From contig NZ_CP019606.1 in assembly GCF_001997345.1 (NCBI RefSeq), positions 3,038,001 to 3,102,000 of the forward strand: a stretch of DNA of 64,000 nucleotides, in the 5' to 3' direction. This DNA is from Tessaracoccus aquimaris (lineage in GTDB: Bacteria > Actinomycetota > Actinomycetes > Propionibacteriales > Propionibacteriaceae). The notes beneath the pieces are model-generated. The model had not been told where the DNA came from. It worked only from the letters and a program-made list of their open reading frames with translations, and made no database searches. Of the stretch, positions 26,933 to 36,018 are shown piece by piece; the first letter of the stretch is position 1; the number at the start of each line of letters is the position of its first letter. The position numbers were made by a program, and so were the translations under genes.

Positions 26933-29900
26933 TCAGTCCGCGGGCAGCCCGACCTTCGCCTTCGGCCAGGACCGGCCGCGGGTGTCCTTGAGGATGTCGT
27001 ACTCGACGTCGACGTGCGGCTCGATCGCGCTGTACTTGTCGTTCGGGGCGCCGATCACCAACTGGAAGCCCAGCCCCCGCCAGGCGCCGATCGCGCGCTT
27101 TGTGAAGTGCGCATCCGCCTTGATCAGGGCCTCGTCGAGGAACACCGGCGCGTAGCGCGGACGCTCGGCCCCCGCGTCGCCGAGTTGGTAGCGCAGCGCC
27201 GCCCCGACGATGAACGCGATCAGTTCCTGCGACTCGCCACCGGACTTCTCGCCGATGTGGTCGTACAGCGCGACGTGCTCGCGGCTGCCTGCCCGCACCC
27301 GCTCCGCGCTGACCCTGACGTGGTTGCGCACGTCGATCAGGTCGGAGAAGTCCGGCGCCGTGCGGCGGATCCGCTGGATCAGCTTCGCCATCCGCGTGTA
27401 GACCTGCTCGCGGGCCGCGTCGTCTTCGGCGGCGTCGATAGCGGCGCGCACGTCGCGCAGTTCGCGGCGGAACCTGGTGCGGACCGCCGAACTGCTCTCC
27501 TGCGTCGCGATCTGGAGCCGGAACCCGTCGTCGTAGAACGGTAGGTCGGCCATGATCTGGTTGATCGGCTCGATCCGCTCCCGGATCTCGCGCACGGCCC
27601 GCGACAGCGACGCGTCGAGGTTGGTCAGGTCGTTGCCGGAGAGCTTGAGCAGCGAGTCGCGCCACTCCGTCTCCAACTCGTGCAGCCCGCTGGCCTCCAG
27701 GTCGTCCATGATCCGCTCGAAGTCGGCGACCGACTCGTCCGGGTCGGCGAGCAGGTTCGGGTTGGGCCACCGCTCCAGGAACGACGTGAGGCTCTGGCGC
27801 AGCCGCTCGCGCGACTCGCCGAGCGTCTCCTGCGCCGCATCCCGGTCCGAGCCGAGCTTGGCGGAGGCCTGCCGCAGCGCCGCGTCGAAGCGGCCCAGTT
27901 CCTCGGTGCGCGACTCGTCGCCGGCGGCGCCGCCCAGTTCGAAGCGGGCGTCGAGGTAGGAGCGCTGCCCCGCGGTGAGGGCGCGCTCGTCGTCCTCCGC
28001 GGCGTCGACGACCTCCTGCGCGGCGTCGACCTCGTCGACGGTGGCGCCGAGGGCCGCGTCCGCCAGGTCGTGTTCCTGGCGGGCCCGTCCGATGGCCTGC
28101 TGCAGGTCGGCGACCTTGTCGCGCGCCTTGGCGATCTGGTTCTGCACCCGGGCGATCTCCGGGTTGCCGGAGGTGACCTCGTCGATGACGCGCGACCACC
28201 GCTCAAGCTCGGTCTCCAGCCCGGCGACGTCGACCTGGTCCCACGTCACGTTGGACACCTCGGCGTAGGCCGTGCGGCGCGCCTCGAGGTCGTCGAGCGC
28301 CCGAGCCGCCCGGTCGACCGCGTCGATGGCGTCGACGAGCCGGAACCGGGTCTCGTCGATCCGGTCGGTCAGCAGCGAAAGCCGTCGCTGGTTGGAGAAG
28401 CCGAGGACGTTGTCGGTGCCGTGCCCGCCATGCGCGCCGGAACTGCCGCGCGCCATCTGGCCGGTGACGGTCAGCGCCATCTTGTGTCGCGAGAGCGCCG
28501 CCGGGTTGTCGACGCACACGTAGCCGAAGCGCGCCTCGAGGCGCTCCTGCAGCCAGCCGGTGAACTCGGTGCGGCGGTAGTCGAGGCGCCCGGGCAGTGT
28601 GTCGTCGTCGAGCCGTTCGGCCTGCGGGACGCCGGTGTGGACGCCCTCGTAGCGGAGCCGGACCCGTGAGCGCACCGAGTCGATGGCGGCGCGGAACGCA
28701 GGCAGGTGTGACGCGTCGATGAGCATCGTGGTGGCGAAGCCGCCCAGCGCGAGGTTGAACGCCTCGCGCCACTGCTCGTACTCGGTGCGGACCTCGACCA
28801 GTTCGCCGACGAACGGCAGATCGTCCGGGGTCAGCCCCGCGACCTTTGCGAGCAGGTCGCGGGTCTCGTGCAGGTGCCGCGGGATGTTGTCGCGGCCAGT
28901 CTCGACGACGCCACGCTCGGCCTCCAGGTCCGCGACCTCGCGTTCGACGGCGCGCTTGGTGCCCTGCGCGTCGGCGTAGACGTCGCGGGCGACGGCCTTC
29001 GCGTCCCGGTCGGCAAGCGCTGCGCGGGCCTGGTCGGCGAGCTTGCCGAACGAGCCCGCCGACGTGACGCTCGCGCCGAGCACCTCAAGGGCCCCGTCCA
29101 GGCGTTCGCGTTGACGGCGGACCTCGGCGAGGCGCCGCTCGGTCTCGCGCAGTTCGCGGCGGGCGTTCTCGAGTCGGTCGCCTCCCGACGCACGAAGCAC
29201 GTCCTCGAGCCCCTCGCGCTCGGCCTCCGCCGCGTGGGCGAGCGCCGTCCGCTCCCTGACCAACGCGTCGGCCTTCTGCTTGCGCAGCCGCTGCTCCTCC
29301 TCGACCTCACGCAGCAACCCGAGGCGTCGCTCGGCCTGCCACAGCGTCGCGGGAGAGGTGGGATCGGAGAACGAGCCGACGGCGTCGATCACGCGCAGCC
29401 GCTCGGCGGCCTCGTCGATCTTCTCGCGCAGCCCCCGGATCGGGTCGAGCGCGCGGAGTTGCTGGCGCGCCGTCAGCATCCGCTGCCGGGTCGACTCGAG
29501 CCCGTCGAAGTGGGCAACGACGGCGTCGGCGGTGGCGAGCGTCTCGGGCTCCTCGATGACCATCTTCTTGTAGAGGTCGTCGACGGTGGTGATCTGCTGG
29601 CCCGCCTGGATGCGGGCGAGCAGGCTCATGGCCTTGGACCCGGCGCCCGCCGCCCCGATGCCGAGCGTCGAGTGCAGCTTGGCGGAGAACTCGCGGTCGG
29701 TGGCGACGGTGTCGAGTCCGGTCGCCCGGACGGCGGCGTCGCCGAAGCGCTGCGCGACGGCCGGCTCAAGGGAGCGCAGGTCGAAGTCGCCCGCGCGGAA
29801 CCCACGGACCTTGATGGTGTCGTCCAGCAGTCGGGCGCTCGCGGGGATGTACCAGGCGCGCACCGCCGTGAACCGGGCGCCGTCCTGGTCGCCCCAGGTC

Positions 29901-30286
29901 ATCGCGATCGCCGTCCAGGTGTCGACGCCGTCGCCGCGCAGCACCCGGAACTTGGTGCCCTCCTCGGTGCGGGATTCGTCGAGCTTTCCGCGGCCGTAGG
30001 AGAGGATGTTGCGCTGCTCCTGGCCGCGCGGCCTGCCGACGATGCCGCCGTTGGAGGCGCCGTTGAAGGGGGTGGTGTGGGGCATCATCAGGGCGATGTA
30101 GCCGTCCATCAGCGTGGACTTGCCGGAGCCGGAGCCGCCGCACAGCAGCGTCGCCGTCGGCGAGAAGCGGACGCGGTGCACGCCGTCGTAGCCGCCCCAG
30201 TTGACCAGTTGCAGGTCCTCGGCGAGCCACTGCTGGCCGCGCGAGGCGGCCGGGATGAGCCCGAACAGGGTGTCGAGCATGCTCAT
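26933..30286 (-). CDS. jetC: Wadjet/MksF-like SMC-type ATPase JetC
   Basis: A 1117-residue SMC-like ATPase of the Wadjet (JetC) or MksB type. Walker [10 protein letters not shown] is at residues 50-58, long charged heptad-rich coiled coils run from about 290 to 960, and a hinge-like section with [11 protein letters not shown] lies near 590. The signature KSGGESQEL is near 1015 and Walker [13 protein letters not shown] near 1047. With JetA and JetB it would form a condensin-like complex that extrudes plasmid DNA loops. Its ATG overlaps the jetB stop by 4 bases. No JetD (Toprim nuclease) gene follows; the next gene is iolG on the other strand. Confidence 0.9.
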   Translation of the reverse strand: MSMLDTLFGLIPAASRGQQWLAEDLQLVNWGGYDGVHRVRFSPTATLLCGGSGSGKSTLMDGYIALMMPHTTPFNGASNGGIVGRPRGQEQRNILSYGRGKLDESRTEEGTKFRVLRGDGVDTWTAIAMTWGDQDGARFTAVRAWYIPASARLLDDTIKVRGFRAGDFDLRSLEPAVAQRFGDAAVRATGLDTVATDREFSAKLHSTLGIGAAGAGSKAMSLLARIQAGQQITTVDDLYKKMVIEEPETLATADAVVAHFDGLESTRQRMLTARQQLRALDPIRGLREKIDEAAERLRVIDAVGSFSDPTSPATLWQAERRLGLLREVEEEQRLRKQKADALVRERTALAHAAEAEREGLEDVLRASGGDRLENARRELRETERRLAEVRRQRERLDGALEVLGASVTSAGSFGKLADQARAALADRDAKAVARDVYADAQGTKRAVEREVADLEAERGVVETGRDNIPRHLHETRDLLAKVAGLTPDDLPFVGELVEVRTEYEQWREAFNLALGGFATTMLIDASHLPAFRAAIDSVRSRVRLRYEGVHTGVPQAERLDDDTLPGRLDYRRTEFTGWLQERLEARFGYVCVDNPAALSRHKMALTVTGQMARGSSGAHGGHGTDNVLGFSNQRRLSLLTDRIDETRFRLVDAIDAVDRAARALDDLEARRTAYAEVSNVTWDQVDVAGLETELERWSRVIDEVTSGNPEIARVQNQIAKARDKVADLQQAIGRARQEHDLADAALGATVDEVDAAQEVVDAAEDDERALTAGQRSYLDARFELGGAAGDESRTEELGRFDAALRQASAKLGSDRDAAQETLGESRERLRQSLTSFLERWPNPNLLADPDESVADFERIMDDLEASGLHELETEWRDSLLKLSGNDLTNLDASLSRAVREIRERIEPINQIMADLPFYDDGFRLQIATQESSSAVRTRFRRELRDVRAAIDAAEDDAAREQVYTRMAKLIQRIRRTAPDFSDLIDVRNHVRVSAERVRAGSREHVALYDHIGEKSGGESQELIAFIVGAALRYQLGDAGAERPRYAPVFLDEALIKADAHFTKRAIGAWRGLGFQLVIGAPNDKYSAIEPHVDVEYDILKDTRGRSWPKAKVGLPAD

Positions 30287-30951
30287 GCGAGGTCCTCCTC
30301 CTGGTCGGTGGGCTGCGCATTCTGGTCACGCAGCCAGGTCTTGAGTTCCTGCAGCCGCTTAAGGCTCAGCACGATCTCGACGAGCGGGCTGATCCGGTAG
30401 CGGCCCTCGGATTCCTCCTCGACGACGCCCTCGGCGCGCAGCCGGGCCAGCGCGTTGCGGATGGCGCGCTGCCTGCGGGCGATGTCGCCGTCGACGTCGG
30501 TGAAGTAGGTCAACACCGTCTGCTCGATCTCCTCGACGTCGACGCGCGCGGACGACTCGCCCGCGGTGCGCTCGCGCTGGAAGACGGTGCGCAGGTTGAT
30601 CAGCACGAGCGTCTCGACGCGGGTGTAGGACTCGTCCTTGAGCAGGATCGGCACCTCGAGTTCGTCGGAGCGGACCTGCGTCTTGTAGGCGACGCCGCGG
30701 TCGTGGTCGACGACGAGGCGCACGTACAGGTCGCCGAGCCGGGACTCGATGACCTGCTGGTTGTCGAGCAGCACCTTCCACTGCGCGGCGTTGCGGTCGG
30801 CGAGCAGGAAGCGGCGCTGCAGCAGTCGCACCAGCACGTGGCGGACCTCGGGTTCGAGGACGCCGCGGTCGCCCGCGTACAACTCGTCCGGATCGTCCTC
30901 CATCGAGACGGGCTCGATGAACGGGCCGTCGAGGGCGATGTCCTGCGTCAT
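30283..30951 (-). CDS. jetB: DUF4194 kite-type subunit JetB
   Basis: A 222-residue protein with the DUF4194 pattern: [42 protein letters not shown], then a winged-helix region ([19 protein letters not shown]). In Wadjet and MksBEF complexes this kite subunit bridges the SMC heads and the kleisin. It overlaps both neighbours by 4 bases (ATGA), which indicates translational coupling in jetA-jetB-jetC. I chose ATG 30951; the frame extends far upstream inside jetA as an artefact. Confidence 0.88.
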   Translation of the reverse strand: MTQDIALDGPFIEPVSMEDDPDELYAGDRGVLEPEVRHVLVRLLQRRFLLADRNAAQWKVLLDNQQVIESRLGDLYVRLVVDHDRGVAYKTQVRSDELEVPILLKDESYTRVETLVLINLRTVFQRERTAGESSARVDVEEIEQTVLTYFTDVDGDIARRQRAIRNALARLRAEGVVEEESEGRYRISPLVEIVLSLKRLQELKTWLRDQNAQPTDQEEDLA

Positions 30952-32432
30952 TGGTCTTCTCCTCGGGTGGTGCGGGCCGTGACCGACCCGAACGCGAAGC
31001 GTCGGCTGGTGCCGTCTGGCCGCAGGGCCTCGACGACGGAGATCGTCTCGGCCTCCGTCATGCCGTTGCGGTGGGCGATCTCGAGCAGGCCGAGCAGGTC
31101 GACGGGGCGGCGCGCGTCGTCCGGGACCGCCTCGAAGGCGGCCGCCAGGTCGAAGGATTCGCCGTCGGCGAAGGCCGCGAGGTGGTCCTCGAGGGCGCCG
31201 TAGTGCGGTCCGCCCCAGTTGCGCGTGTCCGCGTCGACGAAGTCGGCGTCGGCGTCGCCGTCGGCGAGGGCGTCGGGGGTGCTGCTGGGGCGGATGTCGC
31301 CCAGGCTCTGGCGGAGGTGGCCGACGTCGGCGATGGGGAGGCTGCGCAGCGGCTCGACCGTCTCGCCCCGCTGCGAGCTCTGCATCCAGCGATGGAAGCC
31401 GCTCATCACGTCGCGGAGGAGGTCGTCGACCTGGCGGTCGCGGATCGGGTCGTGGGTGCGGACCTGGGTCGTGATGACGTGCGAGGCGCGGCGCTGCGCG
31501 ACCAGCACCTCCTGGACGCCCTGTTCGACGCGGCGCGAGATCGCGGCCAGTTCGGCGCGCTGCTCGGGGTCGAGTAGCCGGACGAAGCGGTGGTGCAGCA
31601 CGACGCCCAACTGGTGGGTGAGGTCGTCGATGCGTTCGGGGTCGCCGATCAGGCGAAGCGCCCCGGAGAAGGCGCGGCCCTCGGGGGTCGACTCCATCAC
31701 CTGCTGGCCGCGTTGTAGGTACTCGCGCAGCACCTCGCCGGTGGGGCGGATGTCCTGGCGCAGGTCGGTGACGACGTCGCGCTGCATGGCCTTGATGGAC
31801 TCGGCGACGCGGGCGAAGTCGGCGGGCAGTTCGCGGGCGAGGTGCAGGACGTTCTCGGCCTCCTCGAGGAGTTGCTCGTCGCCGACCTGCTCGGGTCGCT
31901 CCCCCGCCGCGAGTCGCGCGATCTCGTGGTCGAGTTGGTCGCGCTCGGCGCGGAGCCGATCGATCCGGGCGCTCGGGTCCGGGTCGGTGGTCTCGGCGAG
32001 GTGCTCGACGGCGTCGAGCAGCGTGCGGACGCGGGAGGTGGTGACGCGGGTGCGCGCCCCGCCGACCCGGCCCGCGATCTCGAGCGCGCCGACGGCGTGG
32101 GCGGAGAGGCGGTAAACCTCGACGTCGTCGTCGATCTGGGGCAGCAGCCAGCCGACCTTTACCCACTGTCGGCAGAGCTCACGGGCGGTGCCCGCGGGCA
32201 GGTGCCAGGGAGAGTCGTCGTCGCCGTAGCCGGCGCCGCGAAGCTGCTCGAGGACCTCGCCGACCTCGACGTGCGCGTCGGCCACGGCCACCTTCGGCCG
32301 GTCGGGCGTGAACACCATGGACAGGGCCGTCACGACGAACGGCGCGAAGCGTCCGTGCAGCAGGTCCAGCATGGGGTTCTTGAAGGCGGCGGCCGAGCGC
32401 TGGAAGGCGGCCTCCACATGGGTGTTGCTCAT
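30948..32432 (-). CDS. jetA: DUF3375 kleisin-type subunit JetA
   Basis: A 494-residue protein of the DUF3375 family, the kleisin of Wadjet/MksBEF complexes. An N-terminal helical and winged-helix section ([16 protein letters not shown]) is followed by a middle helical segment ([19 protein letters not shown]). The C-terminal region includes [14 protein letters not shown]. It is the first gene of the jetABC operon. The ATG at 32432 matches the conserved start region. The frame open to 32939 runs through an intergenic repeat array and was rejected as start. Confidence 0.86.
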   Translation of the reverse strand: MSNTHVEAAFQRSAAAFKNPMLDLLHGRFAPFVVTALSMVFTPDRPKVAVADAHVEVGEVLEQLRGAGYGDDDSPWHLPAGTARELCRQWVKVGWLLPQIDDDVEVYRLSAHAVGALEIAGRVGGARTRVTTSRVRTLLDAVEHLAETTDPDPSARIDRLRAERDQLDHEIARLAAGERPEQVGDEQLLEEAENVLHLARELPADFARVAESIKAMQRDVVTDLRQDIRPTGEVLREYLQRGQQVMESTPEGRAFSGALRLIGDPERIDDLTHQLGVVLHHRFVRLLDPEQRAELAAISRRVEQGVQEVLVAQRRASHVITTQVRTHDPIRDRQVDDLLRDVMSGFHRWMQSSQRGETVEPLRSLPIADVGHLRQSLGDIRPSSTPDALADGDADADFVDADTRNWGGPHYGALEDHLAAFADGESFDLAAAFEAVPDDARRPVDLLGLLEIAHRNGMTEAETISVVEALRPDGTSRRFAFGSVTARTTRGEDQ

Positions 32433-32480
32433 CGGCGGCCAGCCTAGTTCGCCTGGTCGCCCGGCGCATTTCGAGAGCCG

Positions 32481-32897
32481 CGCTCGTTGAGCGGACCCAC
32501 CGCTCGTTGAGCCGGACGGCCGACGAAGTCGCGCGTCCGCGTCGAAACGTCCGCAACGACCACGCCTATCCGACCCGAGACCGACGCTCGGCGCTCGGAC
32601 CCTCGACAAGCTCGGGGGAACGGTCCCGCTCGTTGAGCCGGACCTCCCACCGCTCGTTGGGCCGGACGGCCGACGAAGTCGCGCGTCCGCGTCGAAACGT
32701 CCGCAACCCGAACGCAGACCCGCCCGAGACCGATGCTCGGCACACGGACCCCTCGACAGGCTCGGGGAACGGTCCCGCTCGTTGAGCCGGACCGCCGACG
32801 AAGTCGCGCGTCCGCGTCGAAACGTCCGCAACCCGAACGCAGACCCGCCCCGAGACCGATGCTCGGCACACGGACCCCTCGACAAGCTCGGGAAACG
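32481..32897. repeat. Array of three 125-150 bp intergenic repeats
   Basis: Three copies begin with CGCTCGTTGAGCCGG-type sequence at 32501, 32651 and 32776, plus a partial copy at 32481. Each contains the shared core GCCGACGAAGTCGCGCGTCC and ends near CCTCGACAAGCTCGGGGA. Copies 2 and 3 are almost identical. CTCGTTGAG and CTCGACAAGCTC elements are widespread intergenic repeats in actinobacteria. The array fills the gap between jetA and the NlpC/P60 gene, and no gene is seen in it. Confidence 0.85.
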
Positions 32898-32949
32898 GAA
32901 ACCGTTCCCGGAGAAGCTCCGGGAACGGCGACCGCTCACGCGGGGTTCG

Positions 32950-33510
32950 TCAGTTGATGACGCGGACGGCGGCCTTCAGCGGCATCGACTTGAGACTGGT
33001 CACGCGGACGCCGGTGCGACGGTTGGCCGCGTCGACGACCTTGCCGTTGCCGATGTAGATGCCCACGTGGCTGATCGGCGAGTAGTAGAAGACCAGGTCG
33101 CCGGGCTTCAGCGCGTTGAGGGCGACGCGCTTACCGACGCGCGACTGGCTGCGCGAGGAGTGCGGGAGGGAGATGCCGACCTGGCGGTAGGCGTACAGCG
33201 TGAGGCCGGAGCAGTCGAAGGACGAGGGGCCGGTCTTGCCGTAGACGTAGCGGCTCCCGACCTTGCTCAGTGCCGCGGCGACGACCTTCTGTCGCTTGGC
33301 GTCTGCGCTGGAGACGGCGGCTTTCGGCGCAGCCTTGGCCGCGGCCTTCGGGGCCGGCTTGGCGGCGACCTTCGGGGCCGGCTTCGGAGCCGTCTTCGTC
33401 GTGGTCGGCGGGCGGTAGTTGGTGTCCGCCTGGGCCTCCGCAACGGGGGCGACGCCGACGAGGACGCCGAGGAAAGCGGTGAGAATCACGAGCACTTGGC
33501 GCTTGAACAC
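32950..33510 (-). CDS. Secreted NlpC/P60 peptidoglycan hydrolase
   Basis: The 186-residue protein has a signal peptide (FKRQVLVILTAFLGVLVGVA), an Ala/Pro/Lys-rich linker with KPAPK repeats (residues 35-70) and a C-terminal NlpC/P60 domain. The catalytic motif FDCSGLTLYAY (Cys), PGDLVFYY and ISHVGIYIGNGKVVDA (His) are present. Such endopeptidases cut stem peptides in peptidoglycan during growth. The GTG start at 33510 has AAAGGGGG 7 bases upstream. The low-complexity KPAPK linker probably spans or binds the wall. Confidence 0.92.
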   Translation of the reverse strand: MFKRQVLVILTAFLGVLVGVAPVAEAQADTNYRPPTTTKTAPKPAPKVAAKPAPKAAAKAAPKAAVSSADAKRQKVVAAALSKVGSRYVYGKTGPSSFDCSGLTLYAYRQVGISLPHSSRSQSRVGKRVALNALKPGDLVFYYSPISHVGIYIGNGKVVDAANRRTGVRVTSLKSMPLKAAVRVIN

Positions 33511-33564
33511 GGGTGCCCCCTTTCGGGTGGGGTCAGTAATGACGAGAAAACGTAACACCCACAC

Positions 33565-33590
33565 CTGAGAATCTCCAAGCTTTTTCTCAG
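33565..33590 (-). promoter_or_regulatory. Inverted repeat in the NlpC/P60 upstream region
   Basis: CTGAGAA (33565-33571) and TTCTCAG (33584-33590) form a perfect 7-bp inverted repeat in an AT-rich stretch 55-80 bases upstream of the NlpC/P60 start. Minus-strand TTGGAG followed 18 bases later by TACGTT could be a promoter overlapping it. The rest of 33511-33782 holds no gene I can support. I could not fit the region to the ydaO/c-di-AMP riboswitch often found before such genes. Confidence 0.4.
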
Positions 33591-33782
33591 ATCAATTTCT
33601 CGACCTCGGACCGAACCGAGGCTGGCCACGCTCAGATCACGCCCTCCTACACTCAAGATTCCTTGCGTCGTCTCAGGCTTTCCTCAGAGTCAACACGCCG
33701 CGGTTCCTCACCTGCGACCGCCGGCCGAGAAACCCTCCTCGCGGAGGCGAATGTCGGCGGCACCTAGACGCTCCGCACAGTT

Positions 33783-34625
33783 TCAGTCGGCGTTGAGGAT
33801 CCCGTCGGCGACCAGCGCTTGCAGCAGATCCTCGGCAAGGATGGCCGTCGACAGAGCGACCTGCTGCGGGTCACCGACGCCCGACTCCGCCCGTCCAGCC
33901 ATGAAAGACCCGATTGCATCCGCGCCCGACGCGAAGTTGACCTCGAGAGATCGCAGCGCTTCCACGGTGGTCTCACGGCTGATCTCGTCACCCATGAGGC
34001 GGATGAATCGGTCGACCAGTTCCTGGGTCTCGATGCTTCGAAGAAGCCGGTACGCATCGTGCGCGTCCTTGTCGTTGAGCCGGGTGGGCCGAGCGAGCCG
34101 CTCTGTGATCTTGTGGATCTTGGCGACGAGGAGCGCAGCGGGACCTGCGACCTTCGCACTGATCCGTCGCCCATCCTGGGCATCGAGTGCGCAAATCTCT
34201 TGAATGTCGTAGTCGACGAGAGTCGCTTCGATCCCCCGCGCTCTCCGTGCCGAGCGGTCGCCGTGTGGTGGAATGCGAACGCTGCGGCGCGCATTTCCCG
34301 CTAGCCGCTCTGGAACCATGAGGTCCACGGGAATGCCGTCGGCAGTCAGCCAGGCACCGGGTTGCTCGTCGGGCAGGAAGCCAGCAGAGAGCATCGCCTG
34401 TTCAATCAACGGGTCATCTTGAAGGGCGCGGGGGTCGAGGGAGAAATCACTATCCTTCGTGGCGGGCGCAAGAGCGACATCCAGGTCACCCGTTCGCAGG
34501 TAGACGGCTTGCGCTCCGATGACGATCAAAGCGTCTCGCTGCTTCTCCAGCGCCTCGAGCGCATCCAGCAAGGCCTCTCGCGCCCGGATGAAGAGGCTCT
34601 CCGAATCACCGCCAGTCATCTTCAT
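33783..34625 (-). CDS. Nucleotidyltransferase-like protein (AbiEii-like partner)
   Basis: A 280-residue protein with an N-terminal nucleotidyltransferase-like core: IVIGAQAVYLRTGDLDVAL followed by TKDSDFSLDP, which fits the T-x-D-x-D metal motif of AbiEii/MenT-type enzymes, and a helical C-terminus. Its ATG at 34625 overlaps the preceding gene by 20 bases, the bicistronic layout of AbiE toxin-antitoxin pairs. An alternative ATG lies at 34619. Family members transfer nucleotides, some to tRNA ends, to block growth. Assignment as toxin is inferred from fold motifs and gene pairing, not proven. Confidence 0.6.
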   Translation of the reverse strand: MKMTGGDSESLFIRAREALLDALEALEKQRDALIVIGAQAVYLRTGDLDVALAPATKDSDFSLDPRALQDDPLIEQAMLSAGFLPDEQPGAWLTADGIPVDLMVPERLAGNARRSVRIPPHGDRSARRARGIEATLVDYDIQEICALDAQDGRRISAKVAGPAALLVAKIHKITERLARPTRLNDKDAHDAYRLLRSIETQELVDRFIRLMGDEISRETTVEALRSLEVNFASGADAIGSFMAGRAESGVGDPQQVALSTAILAEDLLQALVADGILNAD

Positions 34626-35691
34626 GCCCCACCATCCACTCGATCAGTTCTTCCGCTTCACTTGGCGCCCTTCCCGGACCGTTCAAGAGGTCTGCGGCCA
34701 CCTGAACGGGGGCGGCGACCGAGAGTCCGTCCTGACGCTGCCTGGCACCGCGCATGAGCACCTCGTAGGCAGGCTCCGCGATCAACACGTTCGCCCCAGT
34801 CTCAGTTGGACGCAAGCCCCACTGCCGTGCGATCTCCGACGCATTAGTTGCATACGCATGGACCGATCGGGCTGGCGCGTAGGCCGCCCACGTGGCAGCG
34901 GCGACAGACCCAGTGACCACATAGCTGGCGGGGTTCGTCTCGATCGCGGCACGGATCACGCTGTCGACTCCGCGCGGGGCGATCCACCGCGAAACAGTGT
35001 TGGTGGTCAGGAACTCATAGTCCGCACACCATCGACGAAGAACCGACACCCAACTTGGTACCGCCAGAGCCCCATCCTTGCGTCGCACAAGGAGGTCTTC
35101 GGTCTCCAGGAACTCCACGACACGGTAGACAGACCCAGTAGAGGCCTGCGACGAGGCCACTAGCTCCCTGATTCGCATGGGCCCGGGTGCATCAAGGAGG
35201 GCCCGGACGACTTGCGCAGCGGGGGCACCCTTCAAGGTTCCGCGAGGTCGCCCGGGACCTCTCCACGGGTCCCGATCCAATCCACGGTCTGCAAGGAACA
35301 ACGCAGGCGAATCGGAGCGGACGCGGACATTGCCTGTGGCATCGACGAATGACAATCCCACGTCCTCGAGCCGCTGGCGCACCGTCGGGGACAGGTAGCG
35401 CGCGGCAACAAGGCCGATGTCAGAGGTTTCTCTGGCCCTGGATAGGAGTTGATCTCCGATGCGCTGCACGTCGCGGGGTTCGACAAGCCTCTTCGTCTCA
35501 ACCAGGACACGCAGCGCCGGTCCGGTCGGCGCGGTAACGACCACGATGGCATCGGCACCAGAATCGGAGGCTGGTATCTCGAGCTCGCCCACGGACCACC
35601 CAGACGGAAGTCGTTCCTGAAGGGTGCGCTGCACGATTCCGAGCAACATGCGCTCGGTGAGCTGCGGTGGATGTTCGCTGACTGCAGGCAT
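34606..35691 (-). CDS. AbiEi-like protein with extra nuclease-like N-terminal domain and winged helix
   Basis: A 361-residue protein. Residues 30-130 show a possible PD-(D/E)xK-like core (GADAIVVV, then RVLVETKR, then GLSFVDATGNVRVR). Residues about 155-215 form a winged helix (MRIRELVASSQASTGSVYR). The C-terminal half (VVTGSVAAATWAAYAPARSV) resembles AbiEi-type antitoxin domains. It lies upstream of and overlaps a nucleotidyltransferase-like gene. The ATG at 35691 follows a TATTAT by 6 bases, so the transcript is probably leaderless. The domain calls are pattern-based and need structure or profile confirmation. Confidence 0.55.
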   Translation of the reverse strand: MPAVSEHPPQLTERMLLGIVQRTLQERLPSGWSVGELEIPASDSGADAIVVVTAPTGPALRVLVETKRLVEPRDVQRIGDQLLSRARETSDIGLVAARYLSPTVRQRLEDVGLSFVDATGNVRVRSDSPALFLADRGLDRDPWRGPGRPRGTLKGAPAAQVVRALLDAPGPMRIRELVASSQASTGSVYRVVEFLETEDLLVRRKDGALAVPSWVSVLRRWCADYEFLTTNTVSRWIAPRGVDSVIRAAIETNPASYVVTGSVAAATWAAYAPARSVHAYATNASEIARQWGLRPTETGANVLIAEPAYEVLMRGARQRQDGLSVAAPVQVAADLLNGPGRAPSEAEELIEWMVGHEDDWR

Positions 35692-35697
35692 GTTCAG

Positions 35698-35726
35698 ATA
35701 ATACAGCCTTTCCGCAGCGTACGGAA
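35698..35726 (-). promoter_or_regulatory. Leaderless promoter and inverted repeat of the AbiE-like module
   Basis: Minus-strand TATTAT (35698-35703) lies 6 bases before the ATG, as in leaderless actinobacterial mRNAs. Upstream, TTCCG (35710-35714) and CGGAA (35722-35726) form an inverted repeat in the -10/-35 spacer, a suitable autorepression site for an AbiEi-like winged-helix protein. Confidence 0.5.
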
Positions 35727-35859
35727 GATAGCGATTTCCAGAACATCGTCATTGGTCGCCCCGTGGAGGCCACGACCGCACCAAGCCCTCGCACCACGCC
35801 CAACGTTGCAGCGGGTGGCCTCGAGCCTACGAATTGGTCCCGGTGAGCATTGAGCAAGG

Positions 35860-36005
35860 GACAAGCGAACGATCGATCGTGAACACCACCACGCTCACGA
35901 TGAGGAACAGGACCAAGATCACCAAGAGGATCAAGAGAAAGATCACCAACAGGCTTAAGAGCAAGATTCACCAAGAGGATCAGGACCACGATGACGGGCA
36001 CGGGC
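35860..36005 (-). other. Short repetitive stretch encoding a possible hydrophobic peptide
   Basis: Between the AbiE-like module and the long hypothetical gene, the minus strand holds imperfect repeats of ATCCTCTTGGTGATCTT. From an ATG at 36001, the frame gives PVIVVLILLVNLAL. One base later a shifted frame gives VIFLLILLVILVLFLIVS, a membrane-helix-like run. If one A near 35975 were an error, a single roughly 55-residue membrane peptide would result. The repeats alone could also create hydrophobic codons by chance. The remainder of 35730-36018 shows no gene. Confidence 0.25.
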
Positions 36006-36018
36006 GCTCAGCCCGGCG

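Noticed and set aside
28203..32166. Additional minus-strand frames within jetB/jetC such as 30283-32166
   Set aside because: The upstream parts overlap jetA in another frame and have arginine/proline-rich shadow composition. Only the ends correspond to jetB.
32481..32897. CRISPR-like repeat
   Set aside because: Units are 125-150 bp, almost identical throughout and without unique spacers or cas genes.
32433..32939. N-terminal extension of JetA and ORFs with RLRRPSG repeats
   Set aside because: These frames run through the intergenic repeat array and lack a ribosome-binding site. The conserved JetA start is at 32432.
33511..33782. ydaO (c-di-AMP) riboswitch before the NlpC/P60 gene
   Set aside because: The context is suggestive, but I could not match the conserved riboswitch blocks, so only an inverted repeat is reported.
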